From: Clostridiales bacterium
GTDB lineage: Bacteria > Bacillota > Clostridia > Christensenellales > Borkfalkiaceae
Length of the DNA: 62,912 bases
Direction of reading: 5' to 3'
NCBI GenBank assembly: GCA_015069365.1
Contig: SVIT01000003.1
Span: 1-62,912 of the forward strand
Shown: in pieces, positions 47,119-54,903 of the stretch
How positions within the stretch are numbered: the first letter of the stretch is position 1
Layout of the letters: every line of letters begins with the position of its first letter
Notes under the pieces: generated by a model
What the model was told of the DNA's origin: nothing
The model's database searches: none
The model's input: the letters and a program-made list of their open reading frames with translations, nothing else
Translations under genes and position numbers: made by a program

Positions 47119-47613
47119 ATGTATTGCAGAGAATGCGGTGAAAAATTGACGTTGCGTTTTTGCGAAAACGAGGGCTTGATCCCCTATTGCGCACAGTGCC
47201 GTTCGTACATGTTCCCACTGTTTTCCGTCGCGGTTTCCATGGTCGTTACCAATCGCGCGCAAGATAAGATACTGCTTGCTAAACACGTCGAAGACGAGGA
47301 TTTTATCCTGTTCGCAGGCTATATCAAAAAGGGCGAAAACGCCGAAAAAACCATTCCCCGCGAAATCAAGGAAGAACTGGGGCTCAGCGTCGTAAAAACG
47401 AAATATATGTCCTCGCGCTACCATGCGCCTAAGGACGTTTTGATGCTGAATTACATCGTCGTGGTCGAAGATCAACCGATCAAACTCAAAGAAGACGAGA
47501 TCGCCGAAGCGCGTTGGTGTACCCCCGAAGAAGCGGTTGCATTGATCAGAAAAGGCACGACGGCAGAATTTTTCTTAAACAACGCGGTCAAAGAACTGAA
47601 AAAGAAAATCTAA
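47119..47613 (+). CDS. NUDIX hydrolase with N-terminal zinc ribbon
   Basis: 164 residues. Two Cys pairs at the start (MYCRECGEKL ... YCAQCRSYMFP) form a zinc ribbon. The Nudix box is perfect: GYIKKGENAEKTIPREIKEELGL. This arrangement resembles NADH pyrophosphatase-like (NudC) proteins in miniature, though the NudC SQPWPFPxS motif is missing, so the substrate is uncertain; a nucleotide diphosphate-linked compound is likely. ATG with AAGGAGG. Monocistronic between its own promoter and terminator. Confidence 0.9.
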   Translation: MYCRECGEKLTLRFCENEGLIPYCAQCRSYMFPLFSVAVSMVVTNRAQDKILLAKHVEDEDFILFAGYIKKGENAEKTIPREIKEELGLSVVKTKYMSSRYHAPKDVLMLNYIVVVEDQPIKLKEDEIAEARWCTPEEAVALIRKGTTAEFFLNNAVKELKKKI

Positions 47614-47627
47614 ACCACAGGTTTTCG

Positions 47628-47660
47628 ACACGGCTTGAGACAACCTCAAGTCGTGTTTTT
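47628..47660 (+). terminator. Terminator of the NUDIX gene
   Basis: 12-bp stem ACACGGCTTGAG/CTCAAGTCGTGT with one wobble pair, 5-base loop and T-run. Confidence 0.85.
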
Positions 47661-47699
47661 ATTTTTTTCTTTATACGCCCTCTTTTTATCTCCACGCCG

Positions 47700-47728
47700 T
47701 TGACTTTTTTCAGCGTTTCTGCTATACT
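47700..47728 (+). promoter_or_regulatory. Sigma-A promoter of the DUF1846 gene
   Basis: -35 TTGACT (47700-47705), 17-base spacer, -10 TATACT (47723-47728). Confidence 0.78.
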
Positions 47729-47763
47729 AATAAAGATAATGATTTTTACAAAAGGAGCACGCG

Positions 47764-49248
47764 ATGAACAAAATCGGCTTTGATAATAAAAAATATCTGT
47801 CCATGCAGTCGGAAAAGATTCAAGAACGCATCAATGCTTTCGGGGACAAGCTCTATCTCGAATTCGGCGGGAAGCTTTTCGACGATTATCATGCGGCTCG
47901 CGTGTTGCCCGGCTTTGAACCGGACAGCAAAATCAAAATGCTGTTGAAATTGAAATCGGTCGCGGAGATCCTCGTGGTCATCAGCGCGAACGATATCGTG
48001 AAGAATAAATACCGCAGCGACCTTGGTATCACCTACGACGCAGACGTTATCCGCCTTTTGGATATCTTCAAAAGCAAGGGTCTGTACGTAGGCAGCGTCG
48101 TTATGACCATGTATCAGCCTCAACCCGCGGTCGACGGCTTTATCAAACGCCTGGAGAACCTCGGTATGCCCGTGTATAAACACTATGCGATCGAGGGCTA
48201 CCCCTCCGACGTGCATAAGATCGTCAGCGAGGATGGCTACGGTAAAAACGAATACGTGCCGACCAAACGCAAACTGGTCGTCGTGACCGCTCCCGGTCCT
48301 GGCAGCGGGAAAATGGCCACTTGCCTTTCTCAGCTCTATCACGAAAACCTGCGCGGCGTAAAGGCAGGCTATGCCAAGTTCGAGACTTTCCCGATCTGGA
48401 ATATCCCCCTTTCCCACCCCGTCAATATCGCCTACGAAGCGGCAACCGCCGACCTTAACGATATGAATATGATCGACCCGTACCATCTTGATAATTACGG
48501 CACGCTAGCGGTCAATTATAACCGCGACGTGGAGATTTTCCCCGTTGTGTCCGCAATGCTTGAAAAAATCCTCGGTTATTCCCCCTACAAATCCCCCACG
48601 GATATGGGCGTGAATATGGCAGGTAACTGTATCGTGGATGACGAGGTTTGCAAACTCGCCTCTAAAAACGAGATTATTCGCCGTTATTACGCCGCACTCT
48701 GCGACGCGAAAAAAGGCAGAATTTCTAAGGACGTCGTCGGGAAACTGGAACTTCTGATGCAAAAATCGGGCATTTCGGTCGAGGAGAGAAAAGCGATTGC
48801 TCCCGCAATGCAAAAGGCGGAACTCACGGGCGGCCCTGCCGTTGCAATCGAACTCAACGACGGCAGAATCGTTACTGGTAAAACAGGCGACCTTTTAGGC
48901 GCGTCCGCGGCATGCCTTCTCAACGCGCTGAAAATGTTGGGGGATATCGACGATGAAATCGAACTCATTTCTCCTAATATTATCGAACCTTTGCAAAGGT
49001 TGAAAGTACGGCATATGGGCTCGGTCAACCCCCGTCTGCACACGGACGAAGTGTTGATGGCGCTCTCCATCTGCGCCGTAACCGACCCCAAAGCAAAAAA
49101 AGCCGTGGCGCAGTTGGATAAATTGAAGAACTGCGAAGTCCACTCTTCCGTTATGTTGGGGCACGCAGACGAACGCACTTTCAAATCCTTAGGTATGCAC
49201 CTCACCTGCGAACCGCAAAGACACGTTGTTATAACGGAATTATCTTAA
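47764..49248 (+). CDS. DUF1846 family protein
   Basis: 494 residues, the standard length for DUF1846. The family features seen are KYLSMQSEKIQERINAFG at the start, LYLEFGGKLFDDYHAARVLPGF, VVTAPGPGSGKMATCLSQLYHE (a P-loop-like glycine segment), PLSHPVNIAYEAATADLND, and the C-terminal HMGSVNPRLHTDEVLMALSIC. Structural work on the family shows a P-loop-like fold, but the cellular role is unknown; it is common in Bacillota and Actinobacteria. ATG with AAAGGAGC. It is monocistronic with its own promoter and terminator. I do not assign a function. Confidence 0.93.
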   Translation: MNKIGFDNKKYLSMQSEKIQERINAFGDKLYLEFGGKLFDDYHAARVLPGFEPDSKIKMLLKLKSVAEILVVISANDIVKNKYRSDLGITYDADVIRLLDIFKSKGLYVGSVVMTMYQPQPAVDGFIKRLENLGMPVYKHYAIEGYPSDVHKIVSEDGYGKNEYVPTKRKLVVVTAPGPGSGKMATCLSQLYHENLRGVKAGYAKFETFPIWNIPLSHPVNIAYEAATADLNDMNMIDPYHLDNYGTLAVNYNRDVEIFPVVSAMLEKILGYSPYKSPTDMGVNMAGNCIVDDEVCKLASKNEIIRRYYAALCDAKKGRISKDVVGKLELLMQKSGISVEERKAIAPAMQKAELTGGPAVAIELNDGRIVTGKTGDLLGASAACLLNALKMLGDIDDEIELISPNIIEPLQRLKVRHMGSVNPRLHTDEVLMALSICAVTDPKAKKAVAQLDKLKNCEVHSSVMLGHADERTFKSLGMHLTCEPQRHVVITELS

Positions 49249-49259
49249 ATATAGAGCGT

Positions 49260-49288
49260 AAAAAGCGAGGGTTTCCCCTCGCTTTTTT
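49260..49288 (+). terminator. Terminator of the DUF1846 gene
   Basis: Stem AAAAGCGAGGG/CCCTCGCTTTT with T-run. A nearly identical hairpin terminates trpS at 53716-53741. Confidence 0.9.
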
Positions 49289-49305
49289 GTTTGGACAAAG
49301 GAATA

Positions 49306-49337
49306 GCGCGCGCCTTTTCAAGGCGCGCGCCGTTTTT
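49306..49337 (-). terminator. GC-rich terminator module downstream of the small BspA-like gene
   Basis: GCGCGCGCC and GGCGCGCGC arms around TTTTCAA. Together with the following bases to the stop codon it is almost the same as 42382-42457. Confidence 0.75.
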
Positions 49338-49378
49338 ATTTCTTCCGCACTTATTCACTTTTCACTATTACTTATTAC

Positions 49379-49870
49379 TTACCAAATGGCAATCTCGCCA
49401 TTTTGGTCATAGTGCCAATAATTCCCCGACGTTGCAGGCTCGGTTTCACTGTAATAATACATCGTTGCGTTGGTTAAAGGGGTATTATTAGAACCCACCG
49501 TCACACCCGACCAATCTTCTGCCGTGCCTTTATAATATACACTCGTCAAGCTATCGCACTCCCAGAACGCCCAATAACCGATACTCGTCACACTGTCGGG
49601 AATCACCACGCTCGTCAAGTCACTGCAATTCCAGAAAGCCCCAGCCTCAATAGAGGTCACAGGTAAACCTTTATGCATTTCTGGAGTAACAACTTCCCCC
49701 TTAGCATGTTTTACTTTTTTAAGCGTATATCCTTCGTCTCCTACCGAATATACCAATCGGGTCGGCAATACTTGATTCATAGTCTCCCCAACAATCTTCC
49801 CAATTACATTACACGATGCAGACCCGAATGCGAAACAAAGACCTGCCAACAGACCTAAGAAAAATTTCAC
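49379..49870 (-). CDS. Small BspA-like leucine-rich repeat lipoprotein with a disturbed start
   Basis: 163 residues read from a GTG. Signal with lipobox FGSASC, a linker, then two or three LRR_5 units ([21 protein letters not shown]) and a C-terminal 45 residues nearly identical to those of the 988-residue gene. The start is abnormal: GGAGG and an ATG lie at 49884 in another frame, and the ATG frame stops after five codons (MKKLL). The GTG lacks a site at normal distance. Adding one A to the run of six A after the ATG would join the frames as MKKTFVKFFLGLLAGLC, a perfect signal peptide. So this is either an off-phase allele, a read error, or reinitiation at the overlapping GTGA. Confidence 0.75.
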   Translation of the reverse strand: MKFFLGLLAGLCFAFGSASCNVIGKIVGETMNQVLPTRLVYSVGDEGYTLKKVKHAKGEVVTPEMHKGLPVTSIEAGAFWNCSDLTSVVIPDSVTSIGYWAFWECDSLTSVYYKGTAEDWSGVTVGSNNTPLTNATMYYYSETEPATSGNYWHYDQNGEIAIW

Positions 49871-49922
49871 AAAAGTTTTTTCATAAAAAACCTCCTCTCT
49901 TTCTTCGAGATGATCAAAAAAA

Positions 49923-49966
49923 ATGATATATTGTATCGTTTTACCACTATTTCCCTATCTTGTCAA
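49923..49966 (-). promoter_or_regulatory. Promoter and operator-like palindrome of the small BspA-like gene
   Basis: Minus strand -35 TTGACA (49961-49966), 17-base spacer, -10 TAAAAC (49938-49943), with ATGATAT-att-GTATCGT (49923-49939) next to it. Same layout as at 45456-45499. Confidence 0.68.
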
Positions 49967-49993
49967 CCCTTTCTCTTTTTTAAGCGGTAAAAG

Positions 49994-50019
49994 AAAAGTG
50001 CCCTGCCTGGGCACTTTTT
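49994..50019 (-). terminator. Terminator of the PTS IIC-like gene
   Basis: Stem AAAAGTGCCC/GGGCACTTTT with a 5-base loop and T-runs, 4 bases after the stop. Confidence 0.9.
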
Positions 50020-50022
50020 CCG

Positions 50023-51162
50023 TCATATATCCAATTTCATATCTCCGTCCTTGATCCAGCCTTTCTTTCTCATAAATTCCGAAATTAAGAAATTCAGCAC
50101 CGCAGGCAGCACAATCATCAACAAAATAATCCCCACGCAGCCAAGCCAACCCTCGGTATAATTGAACAGATCGAACACACCGACCAAACCGCTGGTACCC
50201 ATACCGCCGCCCGCCGTTCCGCATTTCAACCCAAACACGCAGGTCGAAAGCGGGCCTAAAACCGCGCTGGAAATGATCATCGGCAACATAATAATAGGCT
50301 TTTTCATGACGTTCGGGATCTGTAACATACTCGTCCCAATCCCCTGCGAAATCAAACCGCTTACCTTGTTTTCACGGAAACTCGCCACAGCGAAACCGAC
50401 CATGTGACACGCGCAACCGACCGTCGCCGCACCGCCCGCAAGGAGCATTGCATGATAGTTCTCGCCGCTCGGTCCCAACGCCAATACGGGACTGGCAACA
50501 GCCACCCAAATTGCCGCGGACGAGGTAGGCATGGTCAAGAGTACGCCCATAATCACCGCAATTACAATCCCCATGACAAAGGGTGTGATTTCCGTCGCAA
50601 CGGCGATCAAAACACCCAACTGATTGACGAGCCAAATAAACGGATACGCAACGTACACTCCTCCGAACGCAAGCAATAACGTCCCCAAGGGCACGAGCAA
50701 AATATCCAGTTTCGTCTTCCCTGCGTACAGCTCGACAAGTTCCACGACGAACATCGTCACCACGTACGCGCCGATCGGATTCCCAGGAAGCCCCGCCGTC
50801 AACAACACCGTCGGTACGCCTGCGCCGACAATGAGTTTGTCCGCAAACGCCCCTACCATGCCTGCAACCGCCGCGGAAAATACAAGCAGCTTGTTCTTTC
50901 CCAACGCGTGCGCAATCCCGACGCCGATCCCCGCGCCCATCAGGGCTTTTGCGATATTCGCTATGTAGCCGAGGGTGTGCCCGAAATAATTATCGCCCAG
51001 CCAACCTGCAATCTGCGCCAAAATCGTACCTGCGATCAAGGTGACGAACAACCCCTGCGCCATTCCCGAAAACGCCGTGATAAACCAACGTTTCGGCAAC
51101 GCTTTACCGTACTCTTTCAGCTTGTCTAATAACGCCTTTTCTTTCTTTTCAGTCTCTTCCAT
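50023..51162 (-). CDS. PTS EIIC-type membrane protein (PTS_EIIC_2 family)
   Basis: 379 residues with about nine membrane helices after a basic amphipathic N-terminus (LLDKLKEYGKALPKRWFITAFSGMAQGLF). Features are GAGIGVGIAHALGKNKLLVFSAAVAGMVGAFA, PGNPIGAYVVTMFVVELVELYAGKTKLDILLVPLGTLL, MPTSSAAIWVAVASPVL and KCGTAGGGMGTSGLVGVF. This fits the PF13303-type EIIC-like family found alone in Bacillota, without EIIA or EIIB domains nearby. Whether it works as a phosphotransferase permease is unknown; the substrate is not predictable. ATG; the ribosome site, in AGGAGTAAAAGC, is ordinary. Monocistronic, with a terminator right after the stop. Confidence 0.85.
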   Translation of the reverse strand: MEETEKKEKALLDKLKEYGKALPKRWFITAFSGMAQGLFVTLIAGTILAQIAGWLGDNYFGHTLGYIANIAKALMGAGIGVGIAHALGKNKLLVFSAAVAGMVGAFADKLIVGAGVPTVLLTAGLPGNPIGAYVVTMFVVELVELYAGKTKLDILLVPLGTLLLAFGGVYVAYPFIWLVNQLGVLIAVATEITPFVMGIVIAVIMGVLLTMPTSSAAIWVAVASPVLALGPSGENYHAMLLAGGAATVGCACHMVGFAVASFRENKVSGLISQGIGTSMLQIPNVMKKPIIMLPMIISSAVLGPLSTCVFGLKCGTAGGGMGTSGLVGVFDLFNYTEGWLGCVGIILLMIVLPAVLNFLISEFMRKKGWIKDGDMKLDI

Positions 51163-51276
51163 ATAGCTTTTACTCCTATATCCAAGTAAACCCAGTATAC
51201 CACTTCATTCGATAAAAATCAAGCGAATTGAGACAATCGATAAAAATTTATTGATTCGATAATTTTTCACGAATGG

Positions 51277-51304
51277 AAAAGCCGCCCTTTTCAAAGGACG
51301 GCTC
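51277..51304 (-). terminator. Terminator of the DUF1540 gene
   Basis: Stem AGCCGTCCTTT/AAAGGGCGGCT (one wobble) with a T-run on the minus strand, 12 bases after the stop. Confidence 0.85.
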
Positions 51305-51315
51305 TCCGTGGTTGC

Positions 51316-51486
51316 TTATTTTCTTTCAAAGCTATCACAGCAAGTACAGCAATCTGCGCTGCTGTTGCAGGTATTGCCGACGTGGATTTTACGCAACGTG
51401 CAAAAATCCCCTGCGCAGTTGTACTTACATTCAGTCACTCCGCAACCGATACTGGTGTTTACATCATTCCCTTTTTCATTCATCAT
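51316..51486 (-). CDS. DUF1540-type small cysteine-rich protein
   Basis: 56 residues, ten of them Cys. The pattern is that of DUF1540: GCGVTECKYNCAGDFCTLRKI, then HVGNTC, and an end CCTCCDSFERK. Ordinary DUF1540 members have the form C-x-V-x2-C-x-Y-N ... C ... I-x-V ... T-x-C-x-S-F, which is matched here with two extra Cys near the end. It probably binds a metal or forms a small scaffold; no function is established. The start is a double ATG (51484-51486 and 51481-51483) with AAAGGAGG 9 bases upstream. It has its own terminator. Confidence 0.88.
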   Translation of the reverse strand: MMNEKGNDVNTSIGCGVTECKYNCAGDFCTLRKIHVGNTCNSSADCCTCCDSFERK

Positions 51487-51541
51487 AACAAAAATCCTCC
51501 TTTAAAGGTATAGACAGTATGCGTAAATATTCAAAAGATTA

Positions 51542-51570
51542 TTGACATTTGTAAAATTTTCTTGTAAAAT
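51542..51570 (+). promoter_or_regulatory. Sigma-A promoter of rplI
   Basis: -35 TTGACA (51542-51547), 17-base spacer, -10 TAAAAT (51565-51570). Confidence 0.8.
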
Positions 51571-51603
51571 ATATATGAACAAGGAAAAAGGAGGATATGT
51601 AAT

Positions 51604-52044
51604 ATGAAAGTTATCTTAACGGCAGACGTAAAAGGTACGGGTAAAAAAGGCGACGTAGTTGAGGTTGCAGACGGTTACGGAAGAAATTTCTTGGTGAAGA
51701 AAGGGCTTGCGCAAATCGCAACCGCAAGCAACGTACATGAAGCGGCACAGAAAAAAGCCGCGCAAGAATTCCATAAGGCGGAAGAAATCAAGGCGACAAA
51801 AGCTCTAGCAGCAGAGCTGAACGGCAAGACGGTACCCGTCAAGATCAAAGTCAGCGAAAACGGCAAAGTCTTCGGTAGCGTTACCTCTTTGCACGTAGCG
51901 GAAAGTTTGTCCGCGATGGGGTTTGATATCGACAAGAAAAAGATTAAGATGGATCCCGTGAAAAACCTCGGCGCATACCAGGCAGAGGTACGTTTCATGG
52001 AAGGCATTTCGGCAAAAATCACGGTTTCCGTAGAAAGTTTATAA
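51604..52044 (+). CDS. rplI: Ribosomal protein bL9
   Basis: 146 residues, normal bL9 size. [40 protein letters not shown] is the canonical N-domain; the connecting helix and C-domain ([23 protein letters not shown]) follow. bL9 binds the base of the L1 stalk in the 50S subunit. Start with AAGGAGG. It is monocistronic or followed by the YitT-like gene after 22 bases. It is not next to rpsR/rpsF or dnaB, which often flank it in Bacillota. Confidence 0.98.
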   Translation: MKVILTADVKGTGKKGDVVEVADGYGRNFLVKKGLAQIATASNVHEAAQKKAAQEFHKAEEIKATKALAAELNGKTVPVKIKVSENGKVFGSVTSLHVAESLSAMGFDIDKKKIKMDPVKNLGAYQAEVRFMEGISAKITVSVESL

Positions 52045-52066
52045 AATATACTATAGAAGGCGTTTT

Positions 52067-53071
52067 ATGGAAGAATTGAATAAATCTGAAGAACCCGTTT
52101 CCATGGGGCAGGCACCAAACCTGCCTCCTAAAATAACGAAAGACAATATCAATCCCCTACCCGAAGGGAAAAAGGGAATCATTCTCTCTTGGGTAAGATC
52201 GCTCTCCCTGACCGTTGTCGCGGCACTTTTGGTCGCGTTTGCGGCACACTGCTTGATCGCCCCTAACGAGTTCACGATCGGCGGCGCAAGCGGTATCGCC
52301 ATTCTCGTCAGCGTTGCAACGAACGGAAAAATCCAGCAAAGTATCGTTTTGCTCTGTATCAACCTGCCGATGGTTTGTTTGGCTTTTATATTTGTCAAAC
52401 GCCGTTTCGCGATCCTTTCCATAACCAGTATCGGACTGCAAAGTTTCTTTTTGTTCCTCTTTGAAAAGGTACTTCCCGACTTCACGCTGGATTTCGGCGA
52501 GGGCGGACAAAAAATCTTCGCGGCGATCGCGGCGGGGCTTTGTATCGGTACGGCTGTTGCGCTTGCGCTCAAGGCGGGCGGCAGCACGGGCGGCGCGGAT
52601 ATCCTTGCCGTTCTCATTCAAAAGAAATTCGCGGCGACCTCGATCGCTTGGATGCTGTTTGCAATCAATAGCGTTGTTATCGCCTCCTCTTTGTTCGTAT
52701 TCAAGAACACAGAATCCCTCGCAATGAGATTGCTCCCGATTATGATGTCCGTCTTCGAGGCGTATATCGAAAGTAAAACGAACGAATCGGTCACCAACGG
52801 GTTCCAGTCGGCAAGAGAATTCCGTATCATCACGGATAAACCAGACGAGATTTCTCAGGCGTTGATGTTTGAACTCAGCCGCGGCGTGACGGCACTCCCT
52901 GCAACGGGTATGTACACGAAAGAACCGCGTACCATGCTCCTTTGCGTAGTCAACCGCAGACAGGTAGCAACCTTAAGAAAAATCACCAAATCCATCGACC
53001 CCGATTCTTTCGTGGTTATGACCAACGTTTCGCAGGTTTTAGGGCTTGGTTTCTACACCACAGAACTATAA
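52067..53071 (+). CDS. YitT-family membrane protein (DUF161-DUF2179)
   Basis: 334 residues. After a 40-residue cytoplasmic N-terminus, five to six membrane helices carry the repeated DUF161 pattern (HCLIAPNEFTIGGASGIAILVS and ALKAGGSTGGADILAVLIQKKF), then a C-terminal DUF2179 domain (FRIITDKPDEISQALMFELSRGVTALPATGMYTKEPRTMLLCVVNRRQVATL). YitT-type proteins are widespread in Bacillota; transport or regulatory roles are proposed but not settled. The site AGAAGG is weak, and the 22-base distance from rplI suggests co-transcription. A short inverted repeat GGGGCAGGC...CCTGCCTCC near the 5' end (52105-52128) is a loose relative of the dispersed motif. Confidence 0.9.
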   Translation: MEELNKSEEPVSMGQAPNLPPKITKDNINPLPEGKKGIILSWVRSLSLTVVAALLVAFAAHCLIAPNEFTIGGASGIAILVSVATNGKIQQSIVLLCINLPMVCLAFIFVKRRFAILSITSIGLQSFFLFLFEKVLPDFTLDFGEGGQKIFAAIAAGLCIGTAVALALKAGGSTGGADILAVLIQKKFAATSIAWMLFAINSVVIASSLFVFKNTESLAMRLLPIMMSVFEAYIESKTNESVTNGFQSAREFRIITDKPDEISQALMFELSRGVTALPATGMYTKEPRTMLLCVVNRRQVATLRKITKSIDPDSFVVMTNVSQVLGLGFYTTEL

Positions 53072-53086
53072 AATTACATAGGAAAT

Positions 53087-53112
53087 AAGGACGGTTTACC
53101 CGTCCTTTTCTT
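53087..53112 (+). terminator. Terminator of rplI-yitT
   Basis: Stem AAGGACGG/CCGTCCTT with 5-base loop and T-rich tail. Confidence 0.8.
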
Positions 53113-53250
53113 TTTCGGCTTTTTCCCTGATATTCCTTGACTTTGCGCGATTTTCGTCCGTTTTTTCGCCCTCTTCCCCTTTTTAATGAAAAAAATACAA
53201 AAAACCCTTTATTTTTCTGGGTTTTTCGCGATTTTTTTTGTTTCTCCCCC

Positions 53251-53279
53251 TTGACAAATGGAAAAAGATAGGCTATAAT
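53251..53279 (+). promoter_or_regulatory. Consensus sigma-A promoter of the HU gene
   Basis: -35 TTGACA (53251-53256), 17-base spacer, -10 TATAAT (53274-53279), both perfect. The 266-base gap before the gene otherwise holds A/T tracts and an AAAAACCC/GGGTTTTT hairpin (53198-53226). Confidence 0.9.
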
Positions 53280-53337
53280 AATTTTACTTAAAACTTTTGC
53301 GTTTAAGAATTTTATTTAGAAAGGGGATATAACTCTT

Positions 53338-53613
53338 ATGAACAAAGGCGAATTGATTAAAGCTATTGCAGACAAAGCAGGTTTCACGCAGAAAGATGCA
53401 GCTGTTGCTTACGACGCAGTGATCGCTTCCATTACGGAAGCTTTGAAAGCTGGTGAAAAAGTACAGCTCGTTGGTTTCGGTACGATCGAAGTAAAAGACG
53501 TTCCCGCTAAAACCGGTATCAACCCTCAGACGAAGGCTCCCGTGGAAATTCCCGCTTGCAAGAAGCCCGTTATGAAATTCGGTAAGGCTTACAAAGATCT
53601 TATCAACAACTAA
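53338..53613 (+). CDS. hup: HU family DNA-binding protein
   Basis: 91 residues. MNKGELIKAIADKAGFTQKDAAVAYDAVIASITEAL and VQLVGFGTIEVKDVPAKTGINPQTKAPVEIPACKKPVMKFGKAYKDLIN are typical HU: two helices, the beta arms with the conserved NPxTK region (here NPQTK), and a C-terminal helix. HU bends and coats DNA. The arm segment lacks one of the usual arginines (PARxGRNPQT is here PAKTGINPQT). A strong promoter, AAAGGGG site and terminator flank it, fitting an abundant protein. Confidence 0.97.
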   Translation: MNKGELIKAIADKAGFTQKDAAVAYDAVIASITEALKAGEKVQLVGFGTIEVKDVPAKTGINPQTKAPVEIPACKKPVMKFGKAYKDLINN

Positions 53614-53625
53614 TTAAATTCGTTT

Positions 53626-53656
53626 AAAAAGCCGAGGACAACCCCTCGGCTTTTTG
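53626..53656 (+). terminator. Terminator of the HU gene
   Basis: Stem AAAAAGCCGAGG/CCTCGGCTTTTT with T-run. Confidence 0.93.
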
Positions 53657-53715
53657 CTTGCTAAAATATAAGTAAAGACTTTCTTTTTTAATTATATAAT
53701 GGAAGTGAATATAGT

Positions 53716-53741
53716 AAAAGCGAGGTTCCCCTCGCTTTTTT
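53716..53741 (-). terminator. Terminator of trpS
   Basis: Stem AAAAGCGAGG/CCTCGCTTTT, T-run in both directions, 16 bases after the trpS stop; near copy of the hairpin at 49260-49288. Confidence 0.85.
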
Positions 53742-53756
53742 CGTCCTTAATACATT

Positions 53757-54809
53757 TTACTTTCTATCTGCGAAATAATCGATTCTCATCGCTTTCTTCA
53801 CGTCTGCAAGGGTCGCCGCCGCCGTCTTTCTCGCTTCTTCGCTCCCCTTATACAACATATCCCATACCGCAGGGATATCCTTTGCCAGTTCTTCTCTCTT
53901 CAGACGAATCGGCTCTAAAATCTCCTGCATGACCGCATTGAGGAATTTCTTAACCTTCATATCCCCAAGGCCGCCTCTTTCATAATGCGCCTTTAATTCG
54001 CCCAAATTCGCATATTCGGACAGGTATCTTTGGAAATGTTCGTCCGTCGAAAAAGCTTCAAGATAAATGAACGTGGGGTTGTTTTTCGTGTCGCCTGGAT
54101 CAGTCACCTTAATGTGGTTGGGATCGGTGTACATACTCATGACCTTGCGCTTGATCTCGTCCGCGCTGTCCGAAAGATAGATACAATTCCCCAAAGACTT
54201 ACTCATCTTCGCCATACCGTCCGTCCCAGGCAATCTCAAACACGCCTTGTTGTCGGGCAATACCGCTTTCGGTTCGATCAAAGTCTCCCCGTACAAGCCG
54301 TTGAAACTACGTACAATCTCGCGCGCCTGCTCCAACATAGGCAACTGGTCTTCTCCTACGGGCACTGTATTCGCCTTAAACGCCGTAATGTCCGCCGTCT
54401 GCGACACGGGATAGGTCAAAAATCCCATCGGGATTGAAAGTTCAAAATTCTTTTGCTTTAACTCCGCCTTGACCGTCGGATTTCGCTCCAAACGCGCCAA
54501 CGTCACGAGATTCATGTAATAGAATGTGAGCTCCGTCAGCTCTGCAACGTGCGATTGCACGAAAATGGTGGACTTTGCGGGATCAATACCGCAAGCCATA
54601 TAATCGAGCGCAACCTCGGTAATATTCGCGCGCACTTTTTCGGGATTATCGAAATTGTCGGTAAGCGCCTGCGCGTCTGCAATCATGACGTAAATTTTAT
54701 CGAATTTACCGCTGTTTTGCAATTCTACGCGACGTTTTAACGACCCTACGTAATGCCCGATATGCAATTTCCCCGAAGGACGATCCCCCGTCAGAATAAT
54801 GTTTTTCAT
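53757..54809 (-). CDS. trpS: Tryptophanyl-tRNA synthetase
   Basis: 350 residues, normal for bacterial TrpRS. Class I motifs are GDRPSGKLHIGHYVGSLKRR (HIGH) and DGMAKMSKSLGNCIYLS (KMSKS); the ATP/Trp region FPVSQTADITAF-like LTYPVSQTADITAFKANTVPVGEDQ is also clear. It charges tRNA-Trp. ATG with GAGGTG upstream. A T-box leader, common for this gene in Bacillota, is not visible: the upstream gap before the next annotated gene is too short and lacks specifier or antiterminator features. Confidence 0.96.
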   Translation of the reverse strand: MKNIILTGDRPSGKLHIGHYVGSLKRRVELQNSGKFDKIYVMIADAQALTDNFDNPEKVRANITEVALDYMACGIDPAKSTIFVQSHVAELTELTFYYMNLVTLARLERNPTVKAELKQKNFELSIPMGFLTYPVSQTADITAFKANTVPVGEDQLPMLEQAREIVRSFNGLYGETLIEPKAVLPDNKACLRLPGTDGMAKMSKSLGNCIYLSDSADEIKRKVMSMYTDPNHIKVTDPGDTKNNPTFIYLEAFSTDEHFQRYLSEYANLGELKAHYERGGLGDMKVKKFLNAVMQEILEPIRLKREELAKDIPAVWDMLYKGSEEARKTAAATLADVKKAMRIDYFADRK

Positions 54810-54903
54810 AATTCACCTCTTTCGCTTTGCCAAGCAAAGCAGTTTCCTTGTTACGCTGTTCTTTCCCCGCATAGCGCGAGGCGATTTTGTCCATACTGAC
54901 AGT

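Noticed and set aside
52105-52128. Inverted repeat GGGGCAGGC/CCTGCCTCC at the start of the yitT-like gene as a paired motif
   Set aside because: Core differs (CAGGC, not CAGGT) and flanks are absent; kept only as a loose resemblance.
54810-54903. T-box leader of trpS
   Set aside because: Less than 100 bases, no specifier loop, antiterminator or terminator visible.
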